Counted from the first letter of the stretch, positions 23,546 through 36,385 are shown. The stretch: 64,000 nucleotides of DNA from Lanius collurio (GCA_020086605.1 JACBWW010000093.1:614285-678284), one strand, 5' to 3'. Numbers and translations: made by a program. The notes: generated by a model not told the origin, from the sequence alone.

Positions 23546-24847
23546 TGAATGCTTTTCCCCCTGTGTTCTCTTCCAGCAGTGATGTGTTCATGTGCCTCAG
23601 GAGCCACTGCTGCTTCCCAGGTCTCTTGTCACCAAGCTTCATTTCTCCTGCCCAGTGCTTTCTGGAATATTGACTCTAACCTGGAAAGAATAGCGTGTTG
23701 AATTGGTGTGTATCAAACCAGGCCCTTTCCCCAGATTCTCAGGGGTTTGCTGAATTTTAAGCCTTTTTCCCCACCTTCAAAGGGAGTGGGCAGAGGAGGA
23801 AGACACAGTGACACTTTTTAGCTGAAGATAAATTTTCATAAGGAAAATGTAAGGCTTTGGTGGGAGATTTGAACTGCCAGTGGGCAGCCAGGGGTAGATC
23901 TGGTCTCTGGTTTAAAATGATTATGATTCAAAGTTCAGAAATGTTGTGAATGACAAACCAGGAGTGACCCCCTCCTCCCACCTGGCCATAACTTCAGTGC
24001 AGAGGGACCCAAGCCCTGTTACCCACTGCAGCCTGAGCAGTCAGCCTGGGAGCAGTAAATTAGATGTGGAGCTGGCCAGAAAAATAGGATTTCTATCTTT
24101 TCCCAATAAACCCGTGCTTCTGAGACAATAAATTTCTGAGTGAACAGGAGCAGTAAAGGAGATGGAGGTGTCTGCTGCACTAATGAGCACCATGGCAGGC
24201 TCTGTGCCATGATCATGAACCCAGGCAGGGGTGCACCACATCCTCACTAGAGATTTAGTGCAGCAAGCCTCAGAGCCTCCTAAACAAAACCCAAAATGGA
24301 AATATTTAGAGCTCAGTAAAGGATTTTTTGCTAACGAGACTTCATTTAATTAGCAAATCTGTGAGCAAGGCTGATCTGCTATGAGAAAATCCCGTTTGGC
24401 TCTCACTGTGCCCATGTTTGCTGTCAGGTAGGAACACCAGGGAAGTGAAGCAAGCCCACAGCCAAGCTGCAGTAATCACTGCAAACTGTCTGGTAAATGA
24501 TCTTTGCTGAATTTCATTTCCCCATCTTTTTCTCAGGCAGTCACCCACGCCAGTTTTCAAGTGAGGGATGAGAAATGTTTCACTGTTGGGTCCTCCACAA
24601 ACCAGCTCCTTCAGTATTCCTTTCACTGCACAGCTAAAGGCACCTTGCTGAATCAGATGGCACCAAATAGCTGTGGAACAGACAGGAACAGACAGATGCT
24701 AAAATGAAAATAATTCAGCAACAGCAAAGCCAATCCCATTGCCACGAGCTCGTCGTGAACCATTGGGAATTTGTGCCAGCAGCTCATGTCTGCACAGTCC
24801 CAACCACAGCAGAGTCCCAAGAGCCACTCAAGGGGAAATGGCTTTAT
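23546..24847. other. No gene seen
   Basis: Unique mixed sequence. No recognisable exon or RNA gene. Confidence 0.4.
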
Positions 24848-25110
24848 GCTGATAAAAGGCAGGGTTAGATGGGATATTGGGCAGGAATTGTTCCCTGGGA
24901 GGGTGGGGAAGCCCTGGCACAGGGTGCCCAGAGCAGCTGTGGCTGCCCCTGGATCCCTGGCAGTGCCCAAGGCCAGGTTGGATGGGGCTGGGAACAGCCT
25001 GGGGCAGTGGGAGGTGTCCCTGCCCGTGGCAGGGGGTGGAATGGGATGGGCTTTGTGGTCCCTTCCAACACAAACCCTTCTGGGATTCTGTGATTCCGAG
25101 ACTTGTCAGT
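24848..25110 (+). mobile_element. CR1 LINE 3' tail (young-looking subfamily)
   Basis: GATGGGATATTGGGCAGGAA through CTGCCCCTGGATCCCTGGCA to GGTCCCTTCCAACACAAACC, ending TTCTGTGATTCC. Confidence 0.92.
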
Positions 25111-28100
25111 GCTACACCATCCTCACAGATGGCATCATCATGGAAAGTGGTACGAGATTAATCACTGCCATGTCTCAGAGATCACCTCCCACTGAATTGT
25201 CCTGCCTTTTTTTCTAGTGAGCTTTGCATTCTCCAGGAAGATCCATGCAGATATTTTATGACCAAATCCACAGTCTCTTGTTTCAGTTATTATTTGAAAG
25301 AGGCAAATTGGCTTTAACCGGCTCATTATCCCAGCTGAGGAGAGGAAAGAAAGTCCAGCTGCTGATGCTGGAACAGACAACATATCTCCTCTTGACCTTC
25401 AGCCCCCTTCACCCCTCCACCCTCTGTCCCTGGAAAAATCCCCACCCCATCGTGCCATGGTGTGAATCAGCACCTTTCTCAGGAGCTCTCCAATTAAGAT
25501 TCAGCAGCGCTTGGAGAGCAGCAGTCGGCCCACACTGGACTAATTAATTTTTCCTGCCTGAGTAATTACAGTCCAGAGGTGACCATGAAAGCCAAGCAAA
25601 TCAATTTGTGTTTTACTGAGATCCTCATCAGTCACGGAGCACTAACCAAGAAGAAAAAAAATGACCAGGGACAGAGCTGGCCCCTGAACAGCAACCAACA
25701 AAGGTTGCTCTGAAAGTGCTAAACTTTGGTGCTGGCAAATGCAGTCCTCAAAATCTTATTGGTTTTTTTGGGGTTGGTTTTTTTTGGCCCAATCACTCTG
25801 CTGCTCAAAAATTTAAACTCCATCTCCCTCGCTGGCACTCACATTCCCTGCAACTGGCTCATTCCAGCCAAAAACCCTTCAAAGCTCTGTTCATGAAGAT
25901 GAGCACAATCGTTTTGCAAATGTCTCAGCAAGTGTTGGGAGTGACTTTCCCACTTTCCAAACAGAGGCAATCTGCTGCTCTGCTGAGCCAGGGCGGTACC
26001 ACCAGCAGCTGAACCTCTCTCCCAGGAAAAGCTTTCCCTAATGTGCCAGGGATGCAAACAGACAGCTGTCTCCACACACCCCTTGTTGACACACTCGGGA
26101 AATGTCTTCTCAGCCATAACAGAGAACATCCCAGAGAAAAACTGTCTCCTGAATCCAAAGATTTCTTTCTTTCCCATCTAAGTTTTTCCACAGAGTTCCT
26201 GCAGTCCTGGATGAGTGGTTTGGCTGGTGGTATGATGGGCAAGATCAAGTCACACTGCAAAGAGCTGGGACACCAGGTTCTCCCAGAGGGTGTGAGATTT
26301 GTGGGCAGGAGCTGTCTCACCTGGAATGGTGCAGGTGGGAGGGATCTCACTGTGGAAGTGCCAGCCAGGAGTGACCTTTAATGTCCCTTCCAACTCAAAC
26401 CCTTTTATGATCCTGTGATAGGTTTGTGGGATTCTTCTGCCCAAGCCAAACCAGGCGGAGGAGTCCAAAGGGGTGCAGGTGTCCCAAAGTCACTGCTGAG
26501 CATCTGTGTTTTCGTGGCCACCCGTGGCAAGGACAGTCCTGCTAACACTGGGTGTTTGGGCTGCCTTGGAGTCTGCCTCAGGATGCCTCATCCCTCAGTG
26601 GAGTCACAGAAGGACTCACACCAGCCTATGCAGGGAGGGTCACCGTGGAAGTCAAATGTTCCAGCTCTTCTCAAGAAATGCAGCACCAGGAAACACAGAA
26701 GCATCATCCAACCAATGCCCTTTTCCCTGAAACACTTGGGCACCAGCACACACGTGCAGACCCTCCACAGAGCATGGCTGCAGAAAGATTCACATCAAGG
26801 GAGATGTAAAGGCCCCTGAGGAGTCACAGGAGCCCATGATGGAGCCTGTGACCTGTGCCAGATCCAAGTGCAACCCCTCGAGCTCAGAAAAGGCTGGGAG
26901 GGCTGTCTGAGGCACATCACAAAGAGAACAAACACAAAGAAGGGAGCAGGAGCTGCCCCTTGGGGAAGATCTGGGTCTGCCTGGCTGCAGAGATGTTCCT
27001 GATGAGCTGACAGGAGCTGAGGTGCTGCCCACACAACATCCCTGTTACTGTTGGTGTCCCTGCTGCTGTCACTGAAGGAGGCTTTGTTTGTGGATATTAT
27101 GACCTGGAAGCTGAAATTTAGGAATGTTTTACTCCTAAGGAGCAGCACAGTCTCTTCCTGTGCAGCCAAGAACACTCACAGAGGGAGAACAATTTAGATC
27201 AACACAAAGAAGCTGCTGAGTTCCTGATAGGAACTCCGTGATGTGGATGATACTGCAGAGCCCAGCAGAAAGCTCTATTTCCAGTACAGTGGCCAAGGCA
27301 CATCCAGCTGGGTCTGGAGGATACTGCTGGTGTGTTGAAGAAGACCTGATTGAAAAATGTGTCACAGACTGCAGAAATAGCCAAGTTAGAGATACAAGGT
27401 CTGGGTATTTGCACAGGATTGCACTGGGGGGGGTTAAAAAGAGGAGTGCAAAACAGGAGATGGGATGAAATGGTAAATTTATCACAAATGTGACATTCTG
27501 GAGTTTTCAGGGAGTAAGAGGGGATCAGAATGAGAGTCACAGTGTTGGAAGGGAGTGTCAGGACAAGGCTTTGTCACACCTGTGAGTGGCCAAAGGAAAG
27601 TTTTGATAATTAAAGTTTTTGCCTGTCATGGGGGTGAGGCCCCACCTGCAGTGCAGAGGAATGAGCTGCCCTGCTGATGTCCAGAGTGCACCACCTCATC
27701 AGCAACGTTTGGCTACTGCCCTTGTTGTGTTGTTGGCAGCACTGAGAGCTGGGCTCCATCCTCCCTGTAACTGCCTTGGGGTCCCTGCAGCTGCTCCTTG
27801 GAAACCCCCAGCTTAACCCAACCCAACTCTGTGCCAGCCTGTGGGCCTGGAACCTGGGTCTGACCCTTTTCATCACCCTCTGGCCTCTCTCTTTTTTCCC
27901 CATATCCCTCTGGAAGCAGGAAAGTGTCCCCAAAACTGGCCACAACAAGTCCATTTGTCTTCCCCAGCACTGATAAGAGGGGAAGTTACTTTCCCTTAAT
28001 CTGCTGGGCACAATCCTCTGGTGTTGCCCAGGCCATGGTTTGCCTCGTCTGCAGTGGGATCAGGCTCTTGGCAGACATCCCACCTGATATCCACGGCTCC

Positions 28101-28834
28101 CTCAGCAGGACCTGTGACTTTTCAGCAAGACTGAGAGAATCCAGCGCTGTCAGACGAGGGAGCTGGGCTGATCCAGACTCTGGGATGTTACAGTGCACAG
28201 ACAGACCAGACCAAGAGGAGAGGGCTGCTCAAGTGCCTCTGCCTTCCCCTTCCCCTTTAAAATAAATGTGTGTGCCTGCAAACCCGTCTGTGGTGGTGTG
28301 GGATGAGCCTCACTTGCAGCCCCCCATGCAGGGACAGATGGTTGTCTCTGCCAGTTACTTCAAGGCTTTGAGGGTCCTCAGACGTGGCATCAGCTGCATG
28401 TTTGATGTGAGCAGGAAGCAGAGTGCCTTTGGAGCTGTTGTGCACGTAGGACAATGCAACTGCTGCCAAAGGCTTTCCAGGATGCTCCTGTCACAAACAA
28501 TCCTGCTGCAGCCGCTTCCAGCAGGGTTCACAAAGGTCAGTGGCAAGGATCTCAAAGCCAGGATCAATGAGGAGGAGAACAGGATGGAGTGGGAAGGACA
28601 CTTCTGCCCCAATACCGCTCTCCACACCCCCTTGTCCAACAGGCGTTGGGCAGTGGGGCAACACTGACTGATGCCACTGGACAAACCCACCCTGCTACAC
28701 CCTGAACGGGGACTGGTTCATGGAGAGAAGGCCAGTGGCTGGGGAGGAGCCTTGGGTTTGTTGCTGAGGTCCCAGAACGGGGCTGGATGATGATCAAAGT
28801 CACCACCAGGGAGTCTTTGCCCAGATTTCAGCAG
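25111..28834. other. No gene seen; one short CR1 tail inside
   Basis: Unique sequence with many random open frames, including a 133-codon frame at 28266-28667 that has no recognised domain. A short CR1 tail at 26368-26420 is listed separately. Confidence 0.4.
26368..26420 (+). mobile_element. CR1 LINE 3' terminus, very short
   Basis: TGACCTTTAATGTCCCTTCC followed by AACTCAAACCC and ATGATCCTGTGAT. Only the last 50 or so bases of the tail can be recognised. Confidence 0.75.
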
Positions 28835-29005
28835 CATGATGGGGATTGTCTCATCCCTGGAAGTGTCCCAGACCAGGCTGGATGGGGCTTGGAGCAATCT
28901 GGGATAGTGGAAGGTGTCCCTGCCCATGGCAAGGGCTGGAACAAAATAGGCTTTAAAGTACCTTTCCATCCCAAACTGGTCTGGCATTCTGTGATTCTGT
29001 TGATT
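28835..29005 (+). mobile_element. CR1 LINE 3' tail
   Basis: CAGACCAGGCTGGATGGGGC, GTGTCCCTGCCCATGGCAAG and TTTAAAGTACCTTTCCATCC, ending GCATTCTGTGATTCTG. Confidence 0.9.
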
Positions 29006-29128
29006 TCCATGGCCCATCATCCCCAGAAGCCACCTTCTATAAAAAGCTGATCCTATTAACTGCACTGAAGTTGGCATTTGGGTTTTTTGTTGTTTTTATT
29101 TTTCTCCCCACGCACAGAAACTGGTTGG

Positions 29129-29146
29129 TTTTTTTTTTTTTTTTTT
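29129..29146. repeat. Poly-T tract, 18 bases
   Basis: Uninterrupted T run within a T-rich segment that begins near 29085. Confidence 0.8.
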
Positions 29147-30434
29147 GGCCACCCAAAATGATGGCCTTTTTCCAGAATGGACTTTTCCTGCCAACACATC
29201 TATTTTTAGATATAATTGCTCTTCAGTTCCTCCTGATGAGCGTGCTTTGAGGAAACGCTGCTTTTGGAAAGGCCCAAACCCCGAGTTCAGCAAGAATTTG
29301 CAGGGAGGGACGGAATTGTTGGGATTTTTCGCTGTGCTCTTTCTCCATGCTTCCTTCCCATCATGCCCTCTGCTGTCAAGGCAAAGACCTTGTTTTTTTG
29401 CCTCTACCACCCTCAGCAAAGCTCAGACTGAGGGACCCCGAGGCGCTCTCACCGCCATGAATGGCGCACCAAGAGCTCTTTGTCCTTCAACGCCAGCGAC
29501 TCTGAGCCTGGCAAACCCCCCGTGGGTCGTGGAGGGCGATAAAACCCCAATAAATCATTTATCAACACGGTCGTGTGAGAGCCACCGGCCATGACAATTA
29601 CCACACTTGCACCCCACAAGAATTATCTCTCACTGTAAGATAAAAGGCTCCCCAAAATTCGCCCACCCCTCCGCAATGGCGCCAAGAAGATGATTTCTCT
29701 TGACGCGCTGAACTTTTGAACCCGATGGAAAAAATCTTTTTTTTTTTTTTTTTTTTTTTGCAAGAGAGTCATTGAAAGTTCATTGCCCTTTCTCACATTT
29801 GCACCACCAAAGGGACATAAGGAAAAACATCAAGTGTAATATCCGTCAATGTTAGTGAGGCATTCAGAACATATCACCGATGCATAAATAACCCCCATGA
29901 AACTCCAGTGGCAGGGGGAGGTTCTGGAAGAACGGAGATACACAACAATATTTAATTATAAATTACATCAAAATGATTGTCTTCAGTCATCAAAGGGCAC
30001 CTCACAAACATTCCTTTGGTTCAGATGTGAGCCTGAAAATCCTGGGTGCCCCCATCCAAAAGCTCAGGATTTTTCTTGGTTCACTGGCCACTTTTTCCTG
30101 CCAAAGCTCATAAAAATCCAGACACCAATTTGCTTAACACGAGGGGTGTGAAATCCCCACTTAGGGAAGGTGAAGTTAATTGGAAAAGAAAAAAAATCAT
30201 AAATCCAGGCCACTGAGCAGTTTGAATTGGCGAGCTCTCCTGTGACCTTGATTTGTTGTGGTTTTATTTTCCTGAAATGTTTTTCCCAACACAAGTTGGG
30301 TGGAAAAACCCACTGGAATCACCAAACATTGGGTTTTCCTACCCTTTGTATGGAGCAGTGAGTGTGTACTCTTTGTGTAAGGCAAAGGCTGATGGAAAAG
30401 GAGCTGCAGGAGGAAATGGTTGGGAGGAACCCCA
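29147..30434. other. No gene seen; repeat-poor sequence, candidate conserved DNA
   Basis: Apart from the poly-T tract the stretch is free of CR1. The part from about 29.55 to 30.0 kb is AT-rich and has several GATAA-like and CAATTA-like motifs. Conservation cannot be judged here. Confidence 0.35.
29737..29759. repeat. Poly-T tract, 23 bases
   Basis: Uninterrupted T run about 590 bases after the previous one. No target duplications or source gene was seen, so it is not called a retrocopy. Confidence 0.85.
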
Positions 30435-31235
30435 GCTCTCTCCAGGGATTAAGGGCTTGGGAACCTCCAGCTCTCTTCAAATCACCACCTCCCACTGTCT
30501 GTTCTTGACTTGAGGCTGTCAGGGTCAGCTCATCCTTAGTGCAAGACCATGGTCAGGACCCTCCTGTGCTTCCCTCGGCCTCCCTGGGCTGGGGCTGTGT
30601 CTGGGACCTCTGCTGTGCTGGGGTGCCTGTGGTGTAGGGTCACAGCGGGGTTTGAGTTGGAAGGGACCTTAAAGGTCATCATTCCCATTCCATCCACGGC
30701 CTGTGGGCCTCATCCCTGCAGCAGTTTGGTCTGAGAGTGTCCAAAGTGTCCCACCACAGACAAGGCTGGCACCCAGGTGGTGAGCTGCTGCTGCTGCCAA
30801 TACCTGAGCAGGGAAACTTCTCTGGAGCACTTCCAGTGCTGCCCCAGGAATTCCCTCAGGGATGACCCACAGCACATGCAAGGGACAAGCTCAGGCTGCA
30901 CAGGCCCAGTGTTGTCTGTGGTGGAAGATTCTGGAGGCTCTCAGACAAAAGTGCTGCCCACAGGGCCATGGACAGGATCGGAATGATGACCTTTAGGGTC
31001 CCTTCCATCTCAAACCCCTCTGTGACCCTACACCACAGACACCCCAGCACAGCAGAGGTTCCAGACACAGCCCCAGGGGGGCTGAGGGAAGCTCAGGAGG
31101 ATGTAGACCCTGGTCTTGCACTAAGGATGAGATGACTCTGACAGCCTCAAGCCTAAAACAGCCTGTGGGAGACGTAAATTTTGGAAAAGCTAAAGGCTTC
31201 CTGGTCTTCAATCCCTACAGAGACTCTTCTACTGC
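30435..31235. repeat. Large imperfect inverted repeat (foldback structure)
   Basis: The left arm (about 30435-30768) and right arm (about 30893-31235) are reverse complements around a ~125-bp spacer. The best-matching core is 30508-30768 against 30893-31165. Shared anchors include CTTGAGGCTGTCAG, CTCATCCTTAGTGCAAGACC, CCTCTGCTGTGCTGGGGTG, GTGGTGTAGGGTCACAG and CCACCACAGACAA. Each arm also carries a short CR1-like tail (GGAAGGGACC...AAAGGTCATC), but matching extends well outside it. The outer 70 bases match only about two thirds of positions. It may be an inverted duplication or a foldback element; no target duplication was found. Confidence 0.85.
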
Positions 31236-34200
31236 TTCCAAACACACACATGTTAAATAAAGTGGGTAAAGCACCATCACGTGGAACTTGGAGGAGGCTG
31301 AAATTACTGCCACCCCCGTTTTTGTACCACTGCTTGGGCCGTTTGGTGAGGGACCCCTTCACTGCTTCCATGTTCTCCCTGCCAGCAGCAGCTCCTGCTC
31401 TTGCTGGTGAAAATGTACATTTGCCCTTTGTACAGCTTCCCTCCCATGAACCTGGGTGGGAACACAGGGGGAAGAGAGGGAAGGAACTGTCCCAGCTGGA
31501 GAGAGCCCCATGGTGCTGCCTTGTCAGACCCAGCTCCCAAGTCTTGTCAAAATATATCAGGATGGGGAACAGAAAAGACAACATGGAAGCCTTACCCACA
31601 TGGTGTGGATGTTCCACTCCCTGGGATCAGCCACTGCCTCCTTTCAGAGGGAGAGTGTCTGTAAAAGGGGCAGGGAACAGCTCCAGGCAATGCTTCCTGA
31701 GGGGGTATCAATGTGCTGGCTGGAGGATGTGATCAGAAATCGTGTGGGGTCATTAAAACTCCCCTTTAGCCTGAGCTTTGTGTCAGCCTGGACCAGGCAG
31801 CTCTGACAGGGATCTGCTGTGGGACAGGGGCCACCAGCACGTTCAGGGAATCAGCCTGGGACACCCAGCTGACAGCACCAGAATGAAGAGAGGCAGTGAG
31901 AAAAGGGGAAATATTAAAGGCTATAAATGCAGCAGAAAGAAAGCTGAGGCTCAGTGTGGAAAACGAAATTATTAGAGAATTATCTGGCAGATATTCAACA
32001 AGCAAAGTACTGGAATGGAAATGCTGAACTTGGATAGGGATGCACAAGGCTTGGATAGCACAGCACAAGGCGTGGGAAAGGGGACTCAGAGCTTTGAATA
32101 AACTTAATATTTTGATATACAAAGCAAGACATATTAAAGCATTATATCTGATTGGGAGTGGCAAAACAAGCGAGCAGGAGATTTCCAAGAGGGAAACCCA
32201 GCTTCTTTCTGAGTGATACAGAATGCAACACCTTTTTAGGTGTTTGGAAAAGTTGCAGAACTTAAGTTAGGGAGGAAATGAAGTCAAAGCAGCCTCTCCT
32301 CCAGACACTAAGGCAGCCAAAAAACCCCAGAAATATATACAAATAATTATTTCCTATCTTCAGGTATTTTAGACATCTTTTGTTTATTGAAAACCAGGTG
32401 CAAACACAAACTTTCTTTCCATGTACCAATGAAAAATGAATTAAGTTTACATCTTTCCAGTGAAAGAAATTAGTTATTATTTAATCTTCCTCTTTCCCTC
32501 CCCCCTCCCCATAAATGGATATAAAAAGGAGATTTTAATCTGAACAAAAGGGTTTCCCATCTTTAGTCCCTCCTGCCATTGTCACTCCACCAGGCTGTGC
32601 TGCCCACGTGGATTTATTGTCACACCCCAGCTCACTGAGACTCGCTGGCTGTCACCAGGGTTTGGAGCAGGTTTTCTTTGTAATAATCCACTGCCATTTT
32701 CTGCACCACCCCTGGATTTATGACGTTATTTATTCTCTATAAATTCCCACTGGTTTGTTTTGTTTTGTTTTTTTTTTCTAATGGCAATTTTGTCCTTTGT
32801 TTCCCCAACAGTTGCCCAGAACCGTGGGCTGGGGGCTGGTTGCACTCAGTAAATGCAATTATTGACATGCCCCCAGCACACACCCAGATATGTCCAGATT
32901 TGCTGCTAATAACACGTTTGCAAAGGAAGAAGGAAGAGTTCAGGAAGGGTGGAAATTAGCAAAAAAATCCCGTTGTGTGGCAAATCTTTTCAACCAGAAG
33001 AAATGGGATTTTTTGAAGTCCAACCAATCCTCCTCTGACCACTGCACAGAGAATCATCTGCCTGACCAGCCACACCGTTGACTTGTGACATTTCCACATG
33101 AAATGATCTTACCTTTGGTTCAGAATAACATCTGTACCACATTCGCATTTGGAAAACAAGAAGAAGAAATGACACTTGGAATTTTTATTTTATTTCACTC
33201 TTATTTGTGGAATACATGAATTTGTGGAACCAAAAAAGGGTCATTTTCAGCCTCATTAAATTCCTCAGGGATCGCGTGCGTGTTATTTTTTTTTTTAATT
33301 TTATTTAACAAAACCAACAAAACACAGCCAAAAAATTATTTCATTTTGATTTGAGCATTCTGCCCTCTCCCCTTGATTTGGTAAATGAACAATTGATTAT
33401 TCCCTTTCTGCTGCATGACCACTGACACTGCATTTATTTCCCTCTCTGCAAATCTTCCCATTGAGAGCATTCCCAGCTCCATAAATTCTCATGAATAATG
33501 TACTAACCAGCATAAATGTGACACTTTCATATATGTGGCCTGATCTGATTAATCGAGATCCACAACATCCTATTATCTATGTTATCTCATCCTGGCAGTT
33601 TATATATATTAGATTGACCTGAAATACACTTTTAATTGATTTTTATCAACAATTCCGAAGAGCTGTGGTTTGATTTTTCTGTGTGTGTAGCGAGCCTGGA
33701 TCTTCACTTAAGCTGAGCTGCATTTCATACTTTGATGGATTTTCCATTAAATCACAAGAAGGAACCTTATTTAGATATTAAAATGTTAAACAAAACATGG
33801 CATAAAAGAGTAAGAGAGGAGAATGCAAACCAACACCATTAAAATTCTTACTAAAATAAATACACATCAACAAGGACAAAAAGCAGTTTGATACAACAGA
33901 AAATAAAATTAATAACAGTCAAAACTGAAGTAGCTTGGCTAGGAATTAAAAAAAAAAAAAAGGAAAAAAGTCCAAATCCAGTGCTAATGATCATTTGTTG
34001 TAGTGCAGGGAATCCTTACAACAATTTATGAGACAGTGATGGACTTGGAAGGAAACATGAAGGGGTATTTTTGTGAAAGTGTGAAAGGAAGAAGGTTGAT
34101 AGAATGCTACAATTCTTCATCTGAGTACCTCTAAAGAAAGATATTTATCTCCTTCTGAAGGCTGGTGGCCTCAGAGGCTCCGGCTGGAGTTGGGAAAGGG

Positions 34201-35059
34201 TCATTTCTGAGGGGAGCTGCAGCCCCAGAGAGGGGGGATGTCCCCATTTGGGTCCCAGAGCCACCTCAGAGAGCCCCAGGGCTCTGCTGGGCCAGCCCTG
34301 CTGTGGGAGGGGGGTTGGACCTGGGGCTCCTTCCCACCCCACTGAGCTCTCTGAACAATGGGGTAACACAGAGGGGGGGTGGCTTCTCCCTGAAGGTTTC
34401 TTCTGCTTCTCCCTCAGCCCAAGAGGCCGAGAACCCGTGGCTGGCAAGAAATATTTATCATTTCCAGGCTGCTTTTGCTATTCCACCAGAGACACACGGA
34501 GGCAGCCTTTGGCTGAGCGTGCTGGGGGGAGGACAGGTCCTGTGGGTAGAGCAGCAGCTCAGTCCCTGCTCCCCATTCCCAGTCCAGTGTGGCTCACAGT
34601 ACTGGGAACATACAGGAATTCCCATTCAACACATGGAAATGGCAGAGTCCCTTGCAAATGTGCCTGGGAAAGACCTGAAGAGTCAAAGCTTTCATCGTGT
34701 TCTGCCACTAAAAGTGCTTTGGAAAGGAGTTACAGCTCCTAAAGCTGCTGGAGGTTGAAGGAAATTCCTGTGCACTGGGTCTGTCCCTGAGCAAGAACGT
34801 GATGAAAAGGGTGAGCTCCTGGTGGAACTGGCCCAGCAATGAGCCAAGAGGCTCCTTGTGTTTGGTTTGGCTGCTGAATGCCCTGAAAGCAAAGCATAGA
34901 GGGTAAAAAAGCCTTGATGAGAACAAGCAAGGCTTTGATGAGAAGAACTGAAGCTCTCACTGACTTCTCTTGGTGGCAGAGGGATGGCCAAGGCTGATAA
35001 GCACAAGATAAAGTGGAGCAGACCCAGAGTGAGCTGGAGAAAACATGAAAATATTGGGT
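31236..35059. other. No gene seen; AT-rich repeat-poor island
   Basis: From about 31.9 to 34.1 kb the sequence is AT-rich with no recognisable CR1. It contains many TAAT-core motifs and GATTAATC at 33545-33560. Short A and T runs occur at 33280-33310 and 33949-33962. No exon supported. Confidence 0.4.
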
Positions 35060-35275
35060 TTTAGGAAGGAATTGTTCCCTGTGAGGGTGGGCAGGCCCTG
35101 GCACAGGGTGCCCAGAGCAGCTGTGGCTGCCCCTGGATCCCTGGCAGTGCCCAAGGCCAGGCTGGACATTGGGGCTGGGAGCAGCCTGGGATGGTGGGAG
35201 GTGTCCCTGCCATGGCAGGGGTGGCACTGGGGGGGCTTTGGGGTCCCTCCCAGCCCAAACCACTCTGGGATTCGA
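35060..35275 (+). mobile_element. CR1 LINE 3' tail (young-looking subfamily)
   Basis: GAAGGAATTGTTCCCTGTGA, GGCTGGACATTGGGGCTGGG and GGTCCCTCCCAGCCCAAACC. Nearly identical to the copy at 4.6 kb over its full length. Confidence 0.93.
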
Positions 35276-36183
35276 GCCAGCAAAAAAGTGTCAGAACTGT
35301 GAAAAGCAAATGAGAAAACTTACAAGAGGGGAGATAAATATGCAAAGAAGGAGCAGTGCAGACAATGGATAAAATGCCTTAAGAAAAATGCCTTGTATCT
35401 AATAATCATTGGAAAATCAACTGTTATACAGGAGTCTGCAGAGCAGAAAAAGCCAAGGAAAGGAAACACAATAGAAGCAGTGCCTCAAAATATCAGATTT
35501 TATACATTTATGACACCAGCACATTCCAAAAAGGCAGACATATTTTTTTTTACAGCTCTGACTAGCACCAGATAAGAAAAAAAAAAACAGGCAGAGGCAC
35601 ACAAACAAGCAGGAAATTGCATGGGAAGTCGACATCAATGCTCTGTGAATGAGCAGAGCCACAAAGACTTCGCTGCATTGTGCTGAGGGAGAAAGCAAAC
35701 CCAGAGCTAAGTAAAGAGAAATTAAAATTTCATGCAAGGTCTAAGGCAGTGTAAGACACAAACACACCAGAAAGGATATTTATCAGCCAAACAACACAGG
35801 AATTGTTACTTTCAGCAGTAAATTAAAGGAATGCTGACATGAAATCAGGGAGAAATATTCCTTACAGACCCACAGGAGTGAAATGGGTAAGCAAACATAA
35901 AATATTCAGTCAGGATGATGCATCTGCCAGCAAGGGAGAAATTGTTTCTGCTACCCAGAACTGCAGATACTGGTGTAACTTCAGAGCCAGCAGTTCCAAA
36001 CTGGAAGTGACCTCCCACACTTCCTTCTGCACAGACCCTGAAGGAGGCTGTGAAAACCCTGACCTGGCAGGAGCTGATATCAGAGAGCTTTAGCCACAGC
36101 AGCTGTGGCACAGGGGGCCTGGGAGACCCCCGAGGAGCATTACTGGGATCTCTCCAGGGCACTACGGAGGTGATAAAACACTG
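35276..36183. other. No gene seen
   Basis: AT-rich unique sequence with short T9 and A11 runs near 35545 and 35578; nothing else supported. Confidence 0.4.
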
Positions 36184-36385
36184 AGAGAGGTGCCCAGAGC
36201 AGCTGTGGCTGCCCCTGGGGCCCTGGCAGTGCCCAAGGCCAGGCTGGACAGAGCTTGGAGCAGCCTGGGACAGTGGGAGCTGTCCCTGCCCATGGTAGGG
36301 GTGGAACAAGGTGGGCTTTGAGGTCCCTTCCAGCCCAAACCCTTCTGGGATTCTCTGATTCTGTGACTATTCTGGGATTCCACGA
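36184..36385 (+). mobile_element. CR1 LINE 3' tail
   Basis: GGTGCCCAGAGCAGCTGTGG to TGAGGTCCCTTCCAGCCCAA, ending in several GGGATTCT/CTGATTCTGTG terminal repeats up to about 36385. Confidence 0.92.

Noticed and set aside
28266..28667. 133-residue plus-strand frame in unique sequence
   Set aside because: No recognised family, no codon-use or splice support; frames of this length are common by chance in this window.
29129..29759. Two poly-T tracts as the ends of retrocopies
   Set aside because: Neither is joined to recognisable mRNA-like sequence and no target-site duplications were seen.
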